Positions 25,385-33,240 of a DNA stretch of 64,000 nucleotides are shown in pieces. The notes under the pieces were generated by a model. That model worked only from the letters and a program-made list of their open reading frames with translations. It ran no database searches and was not told where the DNA came from. Source of the stretch: Rhodobacter sp. Its GTDB lineage: Bacteria > Pseudomonadota > Alphaproteobacteria > Rhodobacterales > Rhodobacteraceae. The stretch is taken from assembly GCA_016704435.1 (NCBI GenBank), contig JADJAB010000006.1, positions 186,001 through 250,000 on the forward strand. The letters run 5' to 3'. The number at the start of each line of letters is the position of its first letter. The stretch's first letter is position 1. The position numbers were made by a program, and so were the translations under genes.

Positions 25385-26391
25385 CGGGCTGCCCCCGCCG
25401 GGGCCGCTGCGGCGGCCCGAGCCAGCAGTTCCGGCCCGATCCGGTCCAGCGGCAGCCGGATTTGCGCGGCGCCGATCTCCCACGCCGCGCGGGGCATGCC
25501 ATAGACGACCGAGGTCGCCTCGTCCTGGGCGATGGTCGCCGCCCCGGCCCGGCGCAGTTCCAGCATGCCCTGCGCACCGTCGCGGCCCATGCCGGTCAGC
25601 AGGGCGGCGGTGACCTGGCGGGCAAAGCCGGTGGCCGAGCGGAACAGCTCATCCACCGAGGGCAGGTGGCCGGACACCACCTCTCCCGGCACAAGCTGGG
25701 TGCTGGGCGGGGACCCGGCCCTCAGCCGCAGATGGCCTGGACAGCCCGCCCCGACGACGATCGTGCCGGGAGACAACGGGATGCCGTTTTGTGCCGGCAC
25801 CACCGAGGCCGCGCAAGCGCGGTCCAGAAGTCGGATCAGGCTGTCGGAAAAGGCCGCCCCGGTGTGCTGCACGATCGCGGTGGGCGGGCAATCGGCGGGA
25901 AACACCGACAGCACCCGCAACAGCGCGTCGATTCCGCCGGTTGAACTGCCGATCAGGATGAAACGGTCGGGCCGGGCCCGCGACGCAGCCTGCGACACGG
26001 GCAGGGGCAGCGGCCTGGGTGGGGCCGCCTGCGCCGGCGCCCGCGCCAGCGCCGCCCGGATCTGTGCCAGCATTGCCGGCGCGGGCAACGCCGGATCTAG
26101 CACCGGGGCCTGGGCGGCGGCCTCTCCGGGTTGGCTGTCCGAGGCGATCCGCATCCAGGTGATGGCCATGACGCGGAACATCGCCAGAAGGCCGCCGAAA
26201 TCCGGATGGCGCGACAGCTCGGACCCCAGGATGACCAGCTTCGGTTCCTTCTGCTCGATCAGGACATAGGCGCCCGACAGTTCGCCGGCCTGGCCGCAGA
26301 GCCGGATTTCCGGCGCGGCCGACAGCGTGCGGACCAACCGCGACTGAGTCAGCGGACTTGAGGTGAGGATGACAGTCGCGATCTGGGTCAT
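25381..26391 (-). CDS. cheB: Chemotaxis methylesterase CheB with degenerate receiver domain
   Basis: Glutamate methylesterase/glutamine deamidase of chemoreceptors, 336 residues. The C-terminal catalytic domain is intact: the serine in FILIGSSTGGIDALL (near 145), the histidine in AIVQHTGAAFSDSLIR (near 175) and the aspartate in TGMGRDGAQGMLELR (near 270). The N-terminal half aligns in shape with a receiver domain, but the acidic pair becomes VILTSSPLTQ and the phospho-acceptor strand becomes KLVILGSELSRHP, so no aspartate is present where CheA should phosphorylate. About 60 alanine/proline residues link the two. Activity is thus unlikely to be controlled by classical phosphorylation. It overlaps cheD; a 510-base gap separates it from the rest of the che genes. 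Confidence 0.9.
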   Translation of the reverse strand: MTQIATVILTSSPLTQSRLVRTLSAAPEIRLCGQAGELSGAYVLIEQKEPKLVILGSELSRHPDFGGLLAMFRVMAITWMRIASDSQPGEAAAQAPVLDPALPAPAMLAQIRAALARAPAQAAPPRPLPLPVSQAASRARPDRFILIGSSTGGIDALLRVLSVFPADCPPTAIVQHTGAAFSDSLIRLLDRACAASVVPAQNGIPLSPGTIVVGAGCPGHLRLRAGSPPSTQLVPGEVVSGHLPSVDELFRSATGFARQVTAALLTGMGRDGAQGMLELRRAGAATIAQDEATSVVYGMPRAAWEIGAAQIRLPLDRIGPELLARAAAAAPAGAAR

Positions 26392-26901
26392 GGCGGCTTT
26401 CGCGGATCAAGGCGCGGGGTGGACGGGGGGCAAGGCGGGCGAAGGTCGTCGCATCGGGGCAAGCCGGTTGCGAAGGTCGGGCGCGATGTGGGGTGCCCGG
26501 TGGGGCTGATGCTCGGGTCGGTTCCCGGCCACTCGCCCTTTGCATCGGGTTTCGCAAATCCGTCGGCCTGCGGCAGGTGCGCGCTGCGGGCGATACGGCT
26601 GTCGCGTCGCGGCCGGCCGCGCGCCATTTCCGAGACCATGTTCAGGACGCGGAAGTACGCCGGATCGCGCCCGGCGATGCTGGCTGTGGGCTGCGGAAGC
26701 GGAGGAGGCGCGCGGTCGGGCATTCGGTCGGATCCAGGTCCGGGACAGGTCGGGTTTCGAGGGGCGGACCCGCGGTGGAGTTGTGGCTTTGGGTCTGGTC
26801 CGGGGCGCTCCGGATGCAGAAGGCCCGGCGCACCGTTGATTCCGGCTGAGACCGCCACGGGATCTCGCGTCAGGGAAAGACCCCAGGGCCGGGGCACCCG
26901 G
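26392..26901. other. 510-base gap inside the chemotaxis cluster
   Basis: An arginine/proline-rich open frame spans most of this gap on the minus strand, but it has no ribosome site, no family resemblance and the look of a GC-rich non-coding stretch. The promoter for cheB-cheD would lie here. Nothing else is recognisable. Confidence 0.4.
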
Positions 26902-27282
26902 TCAGAAGACCTCGGCATGGCCAGTTACCGCTGCCTGACCGGGGGCGAGCCCTGCAAGCGCGCGCCGCATCTCGGCCAGCAGCAGCCCCTCGCCCAGGGC
27001 CTCGGCGCCCAGCCCCGGCCGCAGCCCGGCGGAAGCAGCCGCCAGTGCCTCGGTCCACAGAGCCAGGTCGTTCAGCCGCTGGTCCAGAAGGTCGATCGCC
27101 TGCAGATCGGCAAGCGGGCCGGTCGGCGCGCGCGGCCCCGCGCTGTCGATCAGCGCATGGACAGCATCCTCCAGCTGGACAACGACGGCCCTGCATTGCC
27201 GGATCTCGGCTGCGGTGCGGCGCAGCAGATCGTCGAGCGGCGGAAAGGAATCCGTCGCGGCAGGCTTTTCGGCGGGCATCAC
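26902..27282 (-). CDS. Small helical protein of chemotaxis cluster, unknown function
   Basis: A 126-residue protein, mostly predicted helix, with heptad-like leucine spacing (LDDLLRRTAAEIRQCRAVVV, then LQAIDLLDQRLNDLALWTEA). No enzymatic motif. The start overlaps the cheY stop by 4 bases, so it is co-translated with that response regulator. Similar small proteins follow cheY in chemotaxis operons of related bacteria, which suggests a regulatory partner (for example a CheY-binding or phosphatase-like helper), but I cannot name a family. It might be a CheZ-like or HPt-like helical partner; no conserved histidine or CheZ motif was seen. Confidence 0.7.
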   Translation of the reverse strand: MMPAEKPAATDSFPPLDDLLRRTAAEIRQCRAVVVQLEDAVHALIDSAGPRAPTGPLADLQAIDLLDQRLNDLALWTEALAAASAGLRPGLGAEALGEGLLLAEMRRALAGLAPGQAAVTGHAEVF

Positions 27283-27665
27283 AGCGGGCCCACCACACGC
27301 TCGATACTGGCTTTCACGGTCGCGGTGGTGAATGGCTTGCGGATCAGGTTGTTCAGGCCAAGCTGCTGGCCTTTCTGCAGGATTTCCGGCGTCGGCGTGC
27401 CAGTGATCAGGATGAACCCGATCCGCTGGGTGGTCCGGTTCTGCCGCAACGCGCCCAACAGGTCCAGTCCCGTCAGCCCCGGCATGTTCATGTCCGAGAT
27501 CACCAGATGCACCGGGTTCGAGGCCAGCTTGCCCAGCGCGGTCTTGCTGTCGGCTTCGGTCGCGAAATGCTTGATGCCGATCTCTTCCAGCGATTGCGAG
27601 ATCAGCGCGCGGCTGACCGACATGTCGTCTACGACCATCACGCGCAGCGATTCCTTGAGGCTCAT
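27279..27665 (-). CDS. cheY: CheY-like single-domain response regulator (second copy)
   Basis: Receiver domain of 128 residues. The acidic pair D13-D14 (VMVVDDMSVSR), the phospho-acceptor D58 (LVISDMNMPGLTG) and the switch threonine and lysine (FILITGTPTP, NLIRKPFTT) are all present. It lies between cheR and the small helical gene, and is distinct from the cheY at 31237-31611. Probable target is the flagellar switch or a phosphate sink for CheA. CGTTCAGGCC precedes; AAAGAAAAGGACA lies before the start, giving a plausible ribosome site. Confidence 0.92.
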   Translation of the reverse strand: MSLKESLRVMVVDDMSVSRALISQSLEEIGIKHFATEADSKTALGKLASNPVHLVISDMNMPGLTGLDLLGALRQNRTTQRIGFILITGTPTPEILQKGQQLGLNNLIRKPFTTATVKASIERVVGPL

Positions 27666-27688
27666 TTGGGGTGTCCTTTTCTTTGCGT

Positions 27689-28594
27689 TCAGGCCGGTAC
27701 CGGGCCAGTCATGGAGCCGGTCTTGCGGTAGGCGGTGACGCCGACCGAGGTGAAGGTGGCTTCAGCCGGCCCGTTCAGCCGTTCCGAATGGCCGATGAAC
27801 AACAGCCCGTCGGGCGCCAGCAGGGTGGCGAATCGTTGCCAGAGCCGGGCCTGCGTCGGCTTGTCGAAATAGATCGCCACGTTGCGGCAGAAGATCGCGT
27901 CGAAAGGGCCGCGCACCGGCCAGTCCTGCATCAGGTTCAACTCGGCGAAGCGCACCATCTGGGTGATCTTGGGCAGGATGCGCATCTGGCCATCGGGCGC
28001 GCGCGCGATCGCCTGCGGCTTCATCCGGTCGGGGATCGGGCGGGTCTCTTCTTCGGCGTAAAGCGCTGCCTGGGCGCGGTCGAGGATGGCGCGGTCGACA
28101 TCGGTCGCGAGGATGCGGATGTTCAGTTGCGTGGCCTCGGGCAGCGCGTCGAGCAGCGTCATGGCGATGGAATAGGGCTCCATCCCCGCCGAACAGCCCG
28201 CCGACCACAGGCGCAGCCGCCGACCCGCCTTCAACGCGGCCAGTTGCGGCTTCACGGCCAGGTTTGCCAGCAGCTCGAAATGATGCCCCTCGCGGAAGAA
28301 ATGCGTGACGTTCGTGGTCAGGGCCGAGGTCAGAGCCTCACGCTCCTGCGCGCCGTCGGCCGTTTCGATCAGCCGGCAGTAGCTGTCGAAATCGGCCAGC
28401 CCAAGCGCACGCAGCCGCTTGATGAGCCGCGAATAGACCAGATCCTTTTTCGAGGCCTGCAGGTTCAGCCCGAATTCGCGATGCGCGAAGGCGGCGATAC
28501 GGGCGAAGTCGGCCTCGGAGAACGGCAGGTCGACCGGGCCGCGATCAGCCACGGCGGGCATTCGGCCGGCGAGGGCTGGCGCGGTCACCATCAT
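27689..28594 (-). CDS. cheR: Chemotaxis protein methyltransferase CheR
   Basis: SAM-dependent methyltransferase that methylates glutamates on chemoreceptors, 301 residues. An N-terminal helical CheR_N domain (LPFSEADFARIAAFAHREFG, residues 23-42) is followed by the catalytic domain. That domain holds NVTHFFREGHHFELL (near 93), LRLWSAGCSAGMEPYSIAM (near 127, SAM-binding), ILATDVDRAILDRA (near 160) and DAIFCRNVAIYFDKPTQ (near 230). All are CheR signatures. The start overlaps the cheW stop by 4 bases, implying coupling. No pentapeptide-binding or TPR extension is seen. Confidence 0.95.
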   Translation of the reverse strand: MMVTAPALAGRMPAVADRGPVDLPFSEADFARIAAFAHREFGLNLQASKKDLVYSRLIKRLRALGLADFDSYCRLIETADGAQEREALTSALTTNVTHFFREGHHFELLANLAVKPQLAALKAGRRLRLWSAGCSAGMEPYSIAMTLLDALPEATQLNIRILATDVDRAILDRAQAALYAEEETRPIPDRMKPQAIARAPDGQMRILPKITQMVRFAELNLMQDWPVRGPFDAIFCRNVAIYFDKPTQARLWQRFATLLAPDGLLFIGHSERLNGPAEATFTSVGVTAYRKTGSMTGPVPA

Positions 28595-29055
28595 GCCGCC
28601 TGCCGCGCGCGCGACTGGATCACCGCGGCCAGGTCGATGACACGGGTCATGCCGTCCTCGATCGTGATCACGCCGGTTATGCTTTGCTTGGTGGTCTCGG
28701 ACCGGATGTCGGGCGTGTCCTGGATGCGGTCTCGGCCGACCGAGAGGATTTCCGACACCGCCTCGACCAGCAGGCCGACGGTCTGGTTTTCGATCATCGC
28801 AACCACCACGACGTTGCGCGGGCTTTCCGGCGTCGGCCCGAGGCCGAAGCGCAGCGACAGATCATAGATCGGGATCACCGAGCCGCGCAGGTTCATCACT
28901 CCCAGCACCTCTTTTGGCGCGTGCGGCAATGGCGTCACCGCCGTCCAGCGCCGAATCTCGCGCACATGGGTGATGTCGAGCGAGAAGCTTTGCCCGCCGG
29001 CCTGGAAGGTGACGAATTCGGCATCCGCACCGGCGCGGGTGTCAGAGGCTTGCAT
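28591..29055 (-). CDS. cheW: Chemotaxis coupling protein CheW
   Basis: Adaptor that links receptors to CheA, 154 residues, single CheW domain. FVTFQAGGQSFSLDITHVREI opens the domain, PHAPKEVLGVMNLRGSVIPI is the receptor/CheA-binding block and VGLLVEAVSEILSV is the last core strand set. The start MQASDTRAGADA at 29055 is preferred because AGGAG lies about 6 bases upstream. A longer reading frame up to 29100 lacks a ribosome site. It lies immediately downstream of cheA. Confidence 0.93.
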   Translation of the reverse strand: MQASDTRAGADAEFVTFQAGGQSFSLDITHVREIRRWTAVTPLPHAPKEVLGVMNLRGSVIPIYDLSLRFGLGPTPESPRNVVVVAMIENQTVGLLVEAVSEILSVGRDRIQDTPDIRSETTKQSITGVITIEDGMTRVIDLAAVIQSRARQAA

Positions 29056-29137
29056 GGGCGGCTCCTGTGGCTTGGGTTGCGGCAACTGCAGCGGCGGCAT
29101 GGGGGGTGCCGCACGGCGGCGGAAATGCGGTTCGACG

Positions 29138-31235
29138 TCAGCGCATCGGCATCGAGGATAAGCGCGATCTGGCCATCGCCCAGGACGGTCGCGGCCGAGA
29201 CGCCGGGGATCGCCCCGTAGTTCGAATCGAGCCCCTGATCACCACCTGGCGCTGGTCATGCACCGCATCGACCACCAGCGCGCATTGCGTCTGGTTTTCG
29301 GTCTCGACCAGCAGCAACAGCGGCGGCTGGGTCGGGTCGCGGTCCGGGAAGCCGAGGTTCGACGCCACGTCGATCATCGGGATGAAGCGGCCGCGAATCG
29401 ACAGCAGGCTTTCGCTGGTGCCGAGTTGGTGCAGGTCCTCCGGGCCGGGCCGGATGGTTTCGATCACCGAGGTGATCGGCACCACCATGGTCTGCCCGCG
29501 ACCGAGATCACCATGCCGTCCATTACCGCCAGCGTCAGCGGCAGGGCGATGATGAATTCGGTGCCCTCGCCGGGGGTCGAGGCAATGGAGACACGGCCGC
29601 CCAGAGCGGCGACGGCGTTCTTGACCACGTCAAGCCCGACACCCCGGCCCGACAGGTTCGACACCGTCTCGGCTGTGGAAAAGCCCGGCATGAACAAGAG
29701 GTTGTCGATCTCGGTATCGCTCAGTTCGGCTTCGGCAGTGATCAGCCCCTTGGTCACCGCCTTTTCGCGGATCCTGGCGCGGTTCAATCCCGCACCGTCG
29801 TCGCGCACCGTGATGACGACACTGCCCGAGCGATGCGCGGCCGACAGCCGGATGGTGCCTTCCGGGTCCTTGCCGGCGGCCAGCCGCTCGTCGCGGCTTT
29901 CCAGCCCGTGGTCGGCGGCGTTGCGGATCATGTGGGTCAGGGGATCGGCCAGCCGTTCGATCACGGTCTTGTCGACCTCGGTCGCCTCGCCCGACGTCAC
30001 CAGCCGGGCCTGCTTGCCGGTAGCTTCGGCCGCTTCACGCACGATGCGCGACATGCGCTGGAACAGCGGCTTCACCGGCTGGGCGCGGATCGCCATCACC
30101 GCCTCCTGGATGTCGCGGGCCAGAAGGCGGTAGTCCTCGACATGGGTGATGACTTCGGCATCGGCGGGCAGGGTCAGCTCGAGATGCTCTGCTCGATCAT
30201 CGCCTGGTTGATGATCAGCTCGCCCACCGCGTTGATCAGCCGGTCCACCCGCTCCAGGTCCACCCGAAGGGTGGGTTTCGGGCCGCCGGCGGCGCTATCC
30301 TCATCGGTGGATTTCGCCTCGCGCCTGGGGCGCGACGCGGCCTCTGGCGCGGCGGCGGGCGGTTCCGCGGCTTGCGGGGCCGGCGCTTCGGCGATTGCCT
30401 CGACCTCTTCCTCCGGGGCCGGATCCCCGACCGCGCCGAACATCGCGTCCAGCGCTGCGGTCGTTGCGGCCTGTGGCGCAGCTTCGGGCAGGATTTCCAG
30501 GGTGCACAGGCCTTCGACGAATTCGAAGACCTCATGCAGCACGGTTTCCGGTTCCGTCGTGGTCAGGCGGATCGACCAGCCGAGGTAACTGGCGGCGGGG
30601 TCGAAAGCGGCCCAATGGGGCAAGGCCGAGGCATCCAGAGTCACCGCCATCTCGCCCAGATCGGCCAGCGCCGACAGGATGAGCGCCGGGTCGTGGCCGT
30701 TGGCGTAAAGCTGCGGCTGCGGATGGAACCGGATCAGCCAGACCGGGGCGGCAAAGGCGTCGCCCATCGGCAGATCGACGGCGAAATCCAGCGGCATGGC
30801 GGAAAAGCCGAAACAGGGATCGTCGTCGGCCGAGGGCTCGGGCGGGGCGGGTTCGCCCAGCACGGCGTCCAGGTTGGCCAGGAATCCGGCGGTCTGCTCG
30901 GGGTCGGTCTCGGACCCGTCGCGGGCGGCTTCGACCTGGTCGGCCAGATGGTCGGCCGATCGCAGCAGCGTGTGCATCACCTCCGCCGTCAGGTCGATCC
31001 GGTCCGACCGGATGCCGTCCAGCACGGTTTCGAACCGATGCGCAAAGGCCACCAGCGCAGTCAGCGCGAAAGCTCCCGCACCGCCCTTGATCGAATGAAC
31101 GGCGCGGAAGACCGCGTTCACCGTCTCGCCGTCATGCGCGCCGTCCTGGATCAGCGCCAGCCCCTCGGCCAGCGCCTCCAGCAGTTCCTCGCATTCCTCG
31201 AAGAAGGTGTCGCGGATGGAGTTCATCGATGCCAT
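29138..31235 (-). pseudogene. cheA: Chemotaxis histidine kinase CheA, reading frame broken three times
   Basis: Hybrid-free two-component kinase that phosphorylates CheY. Frame 1 (31235 to about 30176) holds the P1 HPt domain with phospho-acceptor H47 (AVHSIKGGAGAF), a long acidic/Pro-Ala linker and the start of the dimerisation domain (RVDRLINAVGELIINQAMIE). Frame 2 (about 30182 to 29500) holds the ATPase: HMIRNAADHGLES, VRDDGAGLNRARIREKA, SNLSGRGVGLDVVKNAV. Frame 3 (about 29497 to 29235) holds the CheW-like P5 domain (MVVPITSVIETIRP, LLLLVETENQTQCALVVDAV), which then continues in another frame as LDSNYGAIPGVSAATVLGDG to near 29140. Single missing bases at about 30183, 29497 and 29232 (the last in a GGGG run) account for all breaks. 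Total about 690 residues. Confidence 0.85.
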
Positions 31236-31236
31236 G

Positions 31237-31611
31237 TCAGCCCCTTGCTCCGGTTACACGGCGCACGACCGAGACGATGGCGGTGTCCTCGAACGGCTTC
31301 ACGATCCAGCCGGTGGCGCCGGCGGTGCGCGCCCGCGCCTTCAGTTCGGTCGCGGATTCGGTGGTCAGCACCAGGATCGGCACGGTCCGGTTGGCAGTGC
31401 CGCCGCGAATCGCGTCGATCACGCCGAAGCCGTCCATCCGGGGCATGTTGATGTCGGTGATCACGACATCGGGTGCCACTTCAGCAAAACGCTCGACCCC
31501 GTCCAGGCCGTCATCGGCGGTGGTGCAGTCAAACCCTGCATCCTCCATCGCCTTGCGCACGAGATTGCGGATCGTGCGGCTGTCGTCGATTGCAAGCACC
31601 TTGATCGTCAT
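31237..31611 (-). CDS. cheY: CheY-like response regulator (first copy)
   Basis: Receiver domain of 124 residues, VLAIDDSRTIRNLVRKAM with acidic pair D9-D10, phospho-acceptor D53 in DVVITDINMPRMDG, the threonine in ILVLTTESATE and lysine in GWIVKPFED. It is the second gene of the operon, overlapping the STAS gene by 4 bases and one base from cheA, so all three are co-transcribed. Typical of the CheY that directly follows a STAS protein in Rhodobacter-type operons; likely a regulator of the chemotaxis signal or of the flagellar motor. Confidence 0.94.
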   Translation of the reverse strand: MTIKVLAIDDSRTIRNLVRKAMEDAGFDCTTADDGLDGVERFAEVAPDVVITDINMPRMDGFGVIDAIRGGTANRTVPILVLTTESATELKARARTAGATGWIVKPFEDTAIVSVVRRVTGARG

Positions 31612-31892
31612 GCGGCCACCTGAAAGCTGAGCAGGTCCCGGGTTACCCCGAGGGCGGAAAGCTGTGCGGCCTGATCGGGTGTCAGCCCGGTCAGGCGGAA
31701 GGCCACGCCGCGCGCCCGTCGATCGGCGGCCGCGGCGATCAGCACCTGCACCAGCGGCGTGTCCAGCCGGCGCAGGCGGGCGGCCGAGACATCAAGCGGC
31801 GCATCCGGGTTGGCGCGCAGAAACGGCAGGAGCGAGTTCTCCTCGACCACGGAAAGCCGTTCCGGCAGGGTGAATTCAAGCGTGGCTGTCAT
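31608..31892 (-). CDS. STAS-domain protein heading the chemotaxis operon
   Basis: A 94-residue single STAS (anti-sigma-factor-antagonist-like) domain. The stretch DVSAARLRRLDTPLVQVLIA around residue 36 fits the loop before helix 1 of STAS proteins, although the usual phosphorylatable serine position in D-x-S-x(3)-D-S/T reads threonine (LDTPLVQ). It overlaps cheY1 by 4 bases. STAS proteins in chemotaxis operons of relatives are known but their role is not settled; it may tune CheA/CheY signalling. No SpoIIAB-like kinase is nearby. Confidence 0.8.
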   Translation of the reverse strand: MTATLEFTLPERLSVVEENSLLPFLRANPDAPLDVSAARLRRLDTPLVQVLIAAAADRRARGVAFRLTGLTPDQAAQLSALGVTRDLLSFQVAA

Positions 31893-32130
31893 GGTCGTCC
31901 CGATCCCTCGATTGCGGCGGACCCCAGTGCATTCATGTTTGCCGGCCCGCAGTTCCGGCTGACGAAACGGGGCCCGACGCGTCCTTCCTAAGCCGCGGCT
32001 GTTTAACGAAAGGTTTTTCCGGCCCGGCCAGATCGGGCGAATTGCTTCAACCTCTCATCATCTCGGGCGACTTGACCCGGCCCGGTCGCAGCCGCATCGT
32101 CGCGCGGGCAGAAAAAAGGCGAGGGCAGGG

Positions 32131-33144
32131 GTGCGCAGGGCTTTCATTACCGGAACGGCGGGGTTCATCGGCTATCATCTGGCGGCGCTTTTGCTGAAGC
32201 ACGGCTGGCAGATCGCGGGCTATGACGGGATGACCGACTACTATGATGTCGGGCTGAAGCGGGCGCGGCACGGGCGGCTGTTGCAGACCCCCGGCTTCAC
32301 CGCGACCGAGGCGATGCTGGAGGATGTTCAGGCGCTCGATGCAGCCATCGACGCCTTTCAGCCGCAGGTGATCATCCACCTCGCCGCCCAGGCAGGCGTG
32401 CGCTACAGCTTGGAGAACCCGCGCTCGTACATCGAATCGAACGTCGTCGGCACCTTCAACGTGATGGAGGCGGCGCGGCGGCTGGGGGTGGATCACCTGC
32501 TGATGGCCTCGACAAGCTCGATCTATGGCGCCAATGAGGACATGCCGTTCGCCGAGACCGACAAGGCAGATGGCCAGCTGACGATCTATGCCGCAACCAA
32601 GAAGGCGACCGAATCGATGGGCCACGCCTATGCCCATCTGTGGAACCTGCCGACCACGATGTTTCGCTTCTTCACCGTCTACGGCACCTGGGGGCGGCCC
32701 GACCTGGCCTATTTCAAATTCGTCGATGCGATCCTGAACGACCGCCCGATCGACATCTACAACAACGGCGAAATGTGGCGCGATTTCACCTGTGTGGACG
32801 ATCTGGTCGAGGGTATCCGCCTGCTGATCGACGCCGTGCCCGTCCGCCCCTGCCTCGGAGAGATGATCCCTGAAGGCGACAGCCTGTCGAAGGACGCGCC
32901 CTTCCGCATCGTCAATATCGGCAATTCCGACAAGGTGCGGCTGATGGATTTCGTCGAGGCGATCGAAGAGGTTCTGGGCAAGACGGCGGTCAAGAACATG
33001 ATGCCGATGCAAAAAGGCGATGTGCCGGCGACCTGGGCCGACGCCAGCTTGCTGAAACGGCTGACCGGCTACCAGCCGAAGACCGATATCCGCGACGGGA
33101 TGAAGGCGTTCGTCGCCTGGTATCGCGACTATTACGGCAAGTGA
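32131..33144 (+). CDS. NAD-dependent epimerase/dehydratase, UDP-glucuronate 4-epimerase-like
   Basis: Extended short-chain dehydrogenase fold of 337 residues. The NAD-binding GTAGFIGYHLAALLLKHGW stands at residue 8, the catalytic triad includes STSSIYGANEDMPF and YAATKKATES (Y-x3-K near 155), and FFTVYGTWGRPDLAYFKFVDAIL near 180 is the signature of the CapI/LpsL UDP-glucuronate 4-epimerase group. The start codon is GTG preceded by GAGGGCAGGGG. This enzyme makes UDP-galacturonate for capsule or LPS. The gene stands between the chemotaxis operon (divergent) and tpa. The hexapeptide and NAD sites are intact; specificity is inferred from the motif set. Confidence 0.92.
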   Translation: MRRAFITGTAGFIGYHLAALLLKHGWQIAGYDGMTDYYDVGLKRARHGRLLQTPGFTATEAMLEDVQALDAAIDAFQPQVIIHLAAQAGVRYSLENPRSYIESNVVGTFNVMEAARRLGVDHLLMASTSSIYGANEDMPFAETDKADGQLTIYAATKKATESMGHAYAHLWNLPTTMFRFFTVYGTWGRPDLAYFKFVDAILNDRPIDIYNNGEMWRDFTCVDDLVEGIRLLIDAVPVRPCLGEMIPEGDSLSKDAPFRIVNIGNSDKVRLMDFVEAIEEVLGKTAVKNMMPMQKGDVPATWADASLLKRLTGYQPKTDIRDGMKAFVAWYRDYYGK

Positions 33145-33145
33145 T

Positions 33146-33178
33146 CTGGCGCTAATCGGGCGCGCCGACTGGTCCTAA
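33146..33178 (+). promoter_or_regulatory. Direct repeats upstream of tpa, probable TauR sites
   Basis: Two direct repeats CTGGCGCTAA (33146-33155) and CTGGTCCTAA (33169-33178) start 23 bases apart in the 96-base gap before tpa. They match the CTGGnnnTAA direct-repeat form that, as I recall, was reported for TauR in Rhodobacter capsulatus. The same spacing recurs upstream of xsc. Binding is inferred from the repeat and its position. Confidence 0.65.
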
Positions 33179-33240
33179 TCAACCGCCCGGTTTTGACCGA
33201 TAATGCATGCAGCGAATTTTCCTGCCGGAAAGGACATGCC

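Noticed and set aside
26388..26918. An arginine/proline-rich 176-residue frame in the che gap as a gene
   Set aside because: No ribosome site, no domain, and composition expected of GC-rich non-coding DNA; it also overlaps the end of the adjacent gene.
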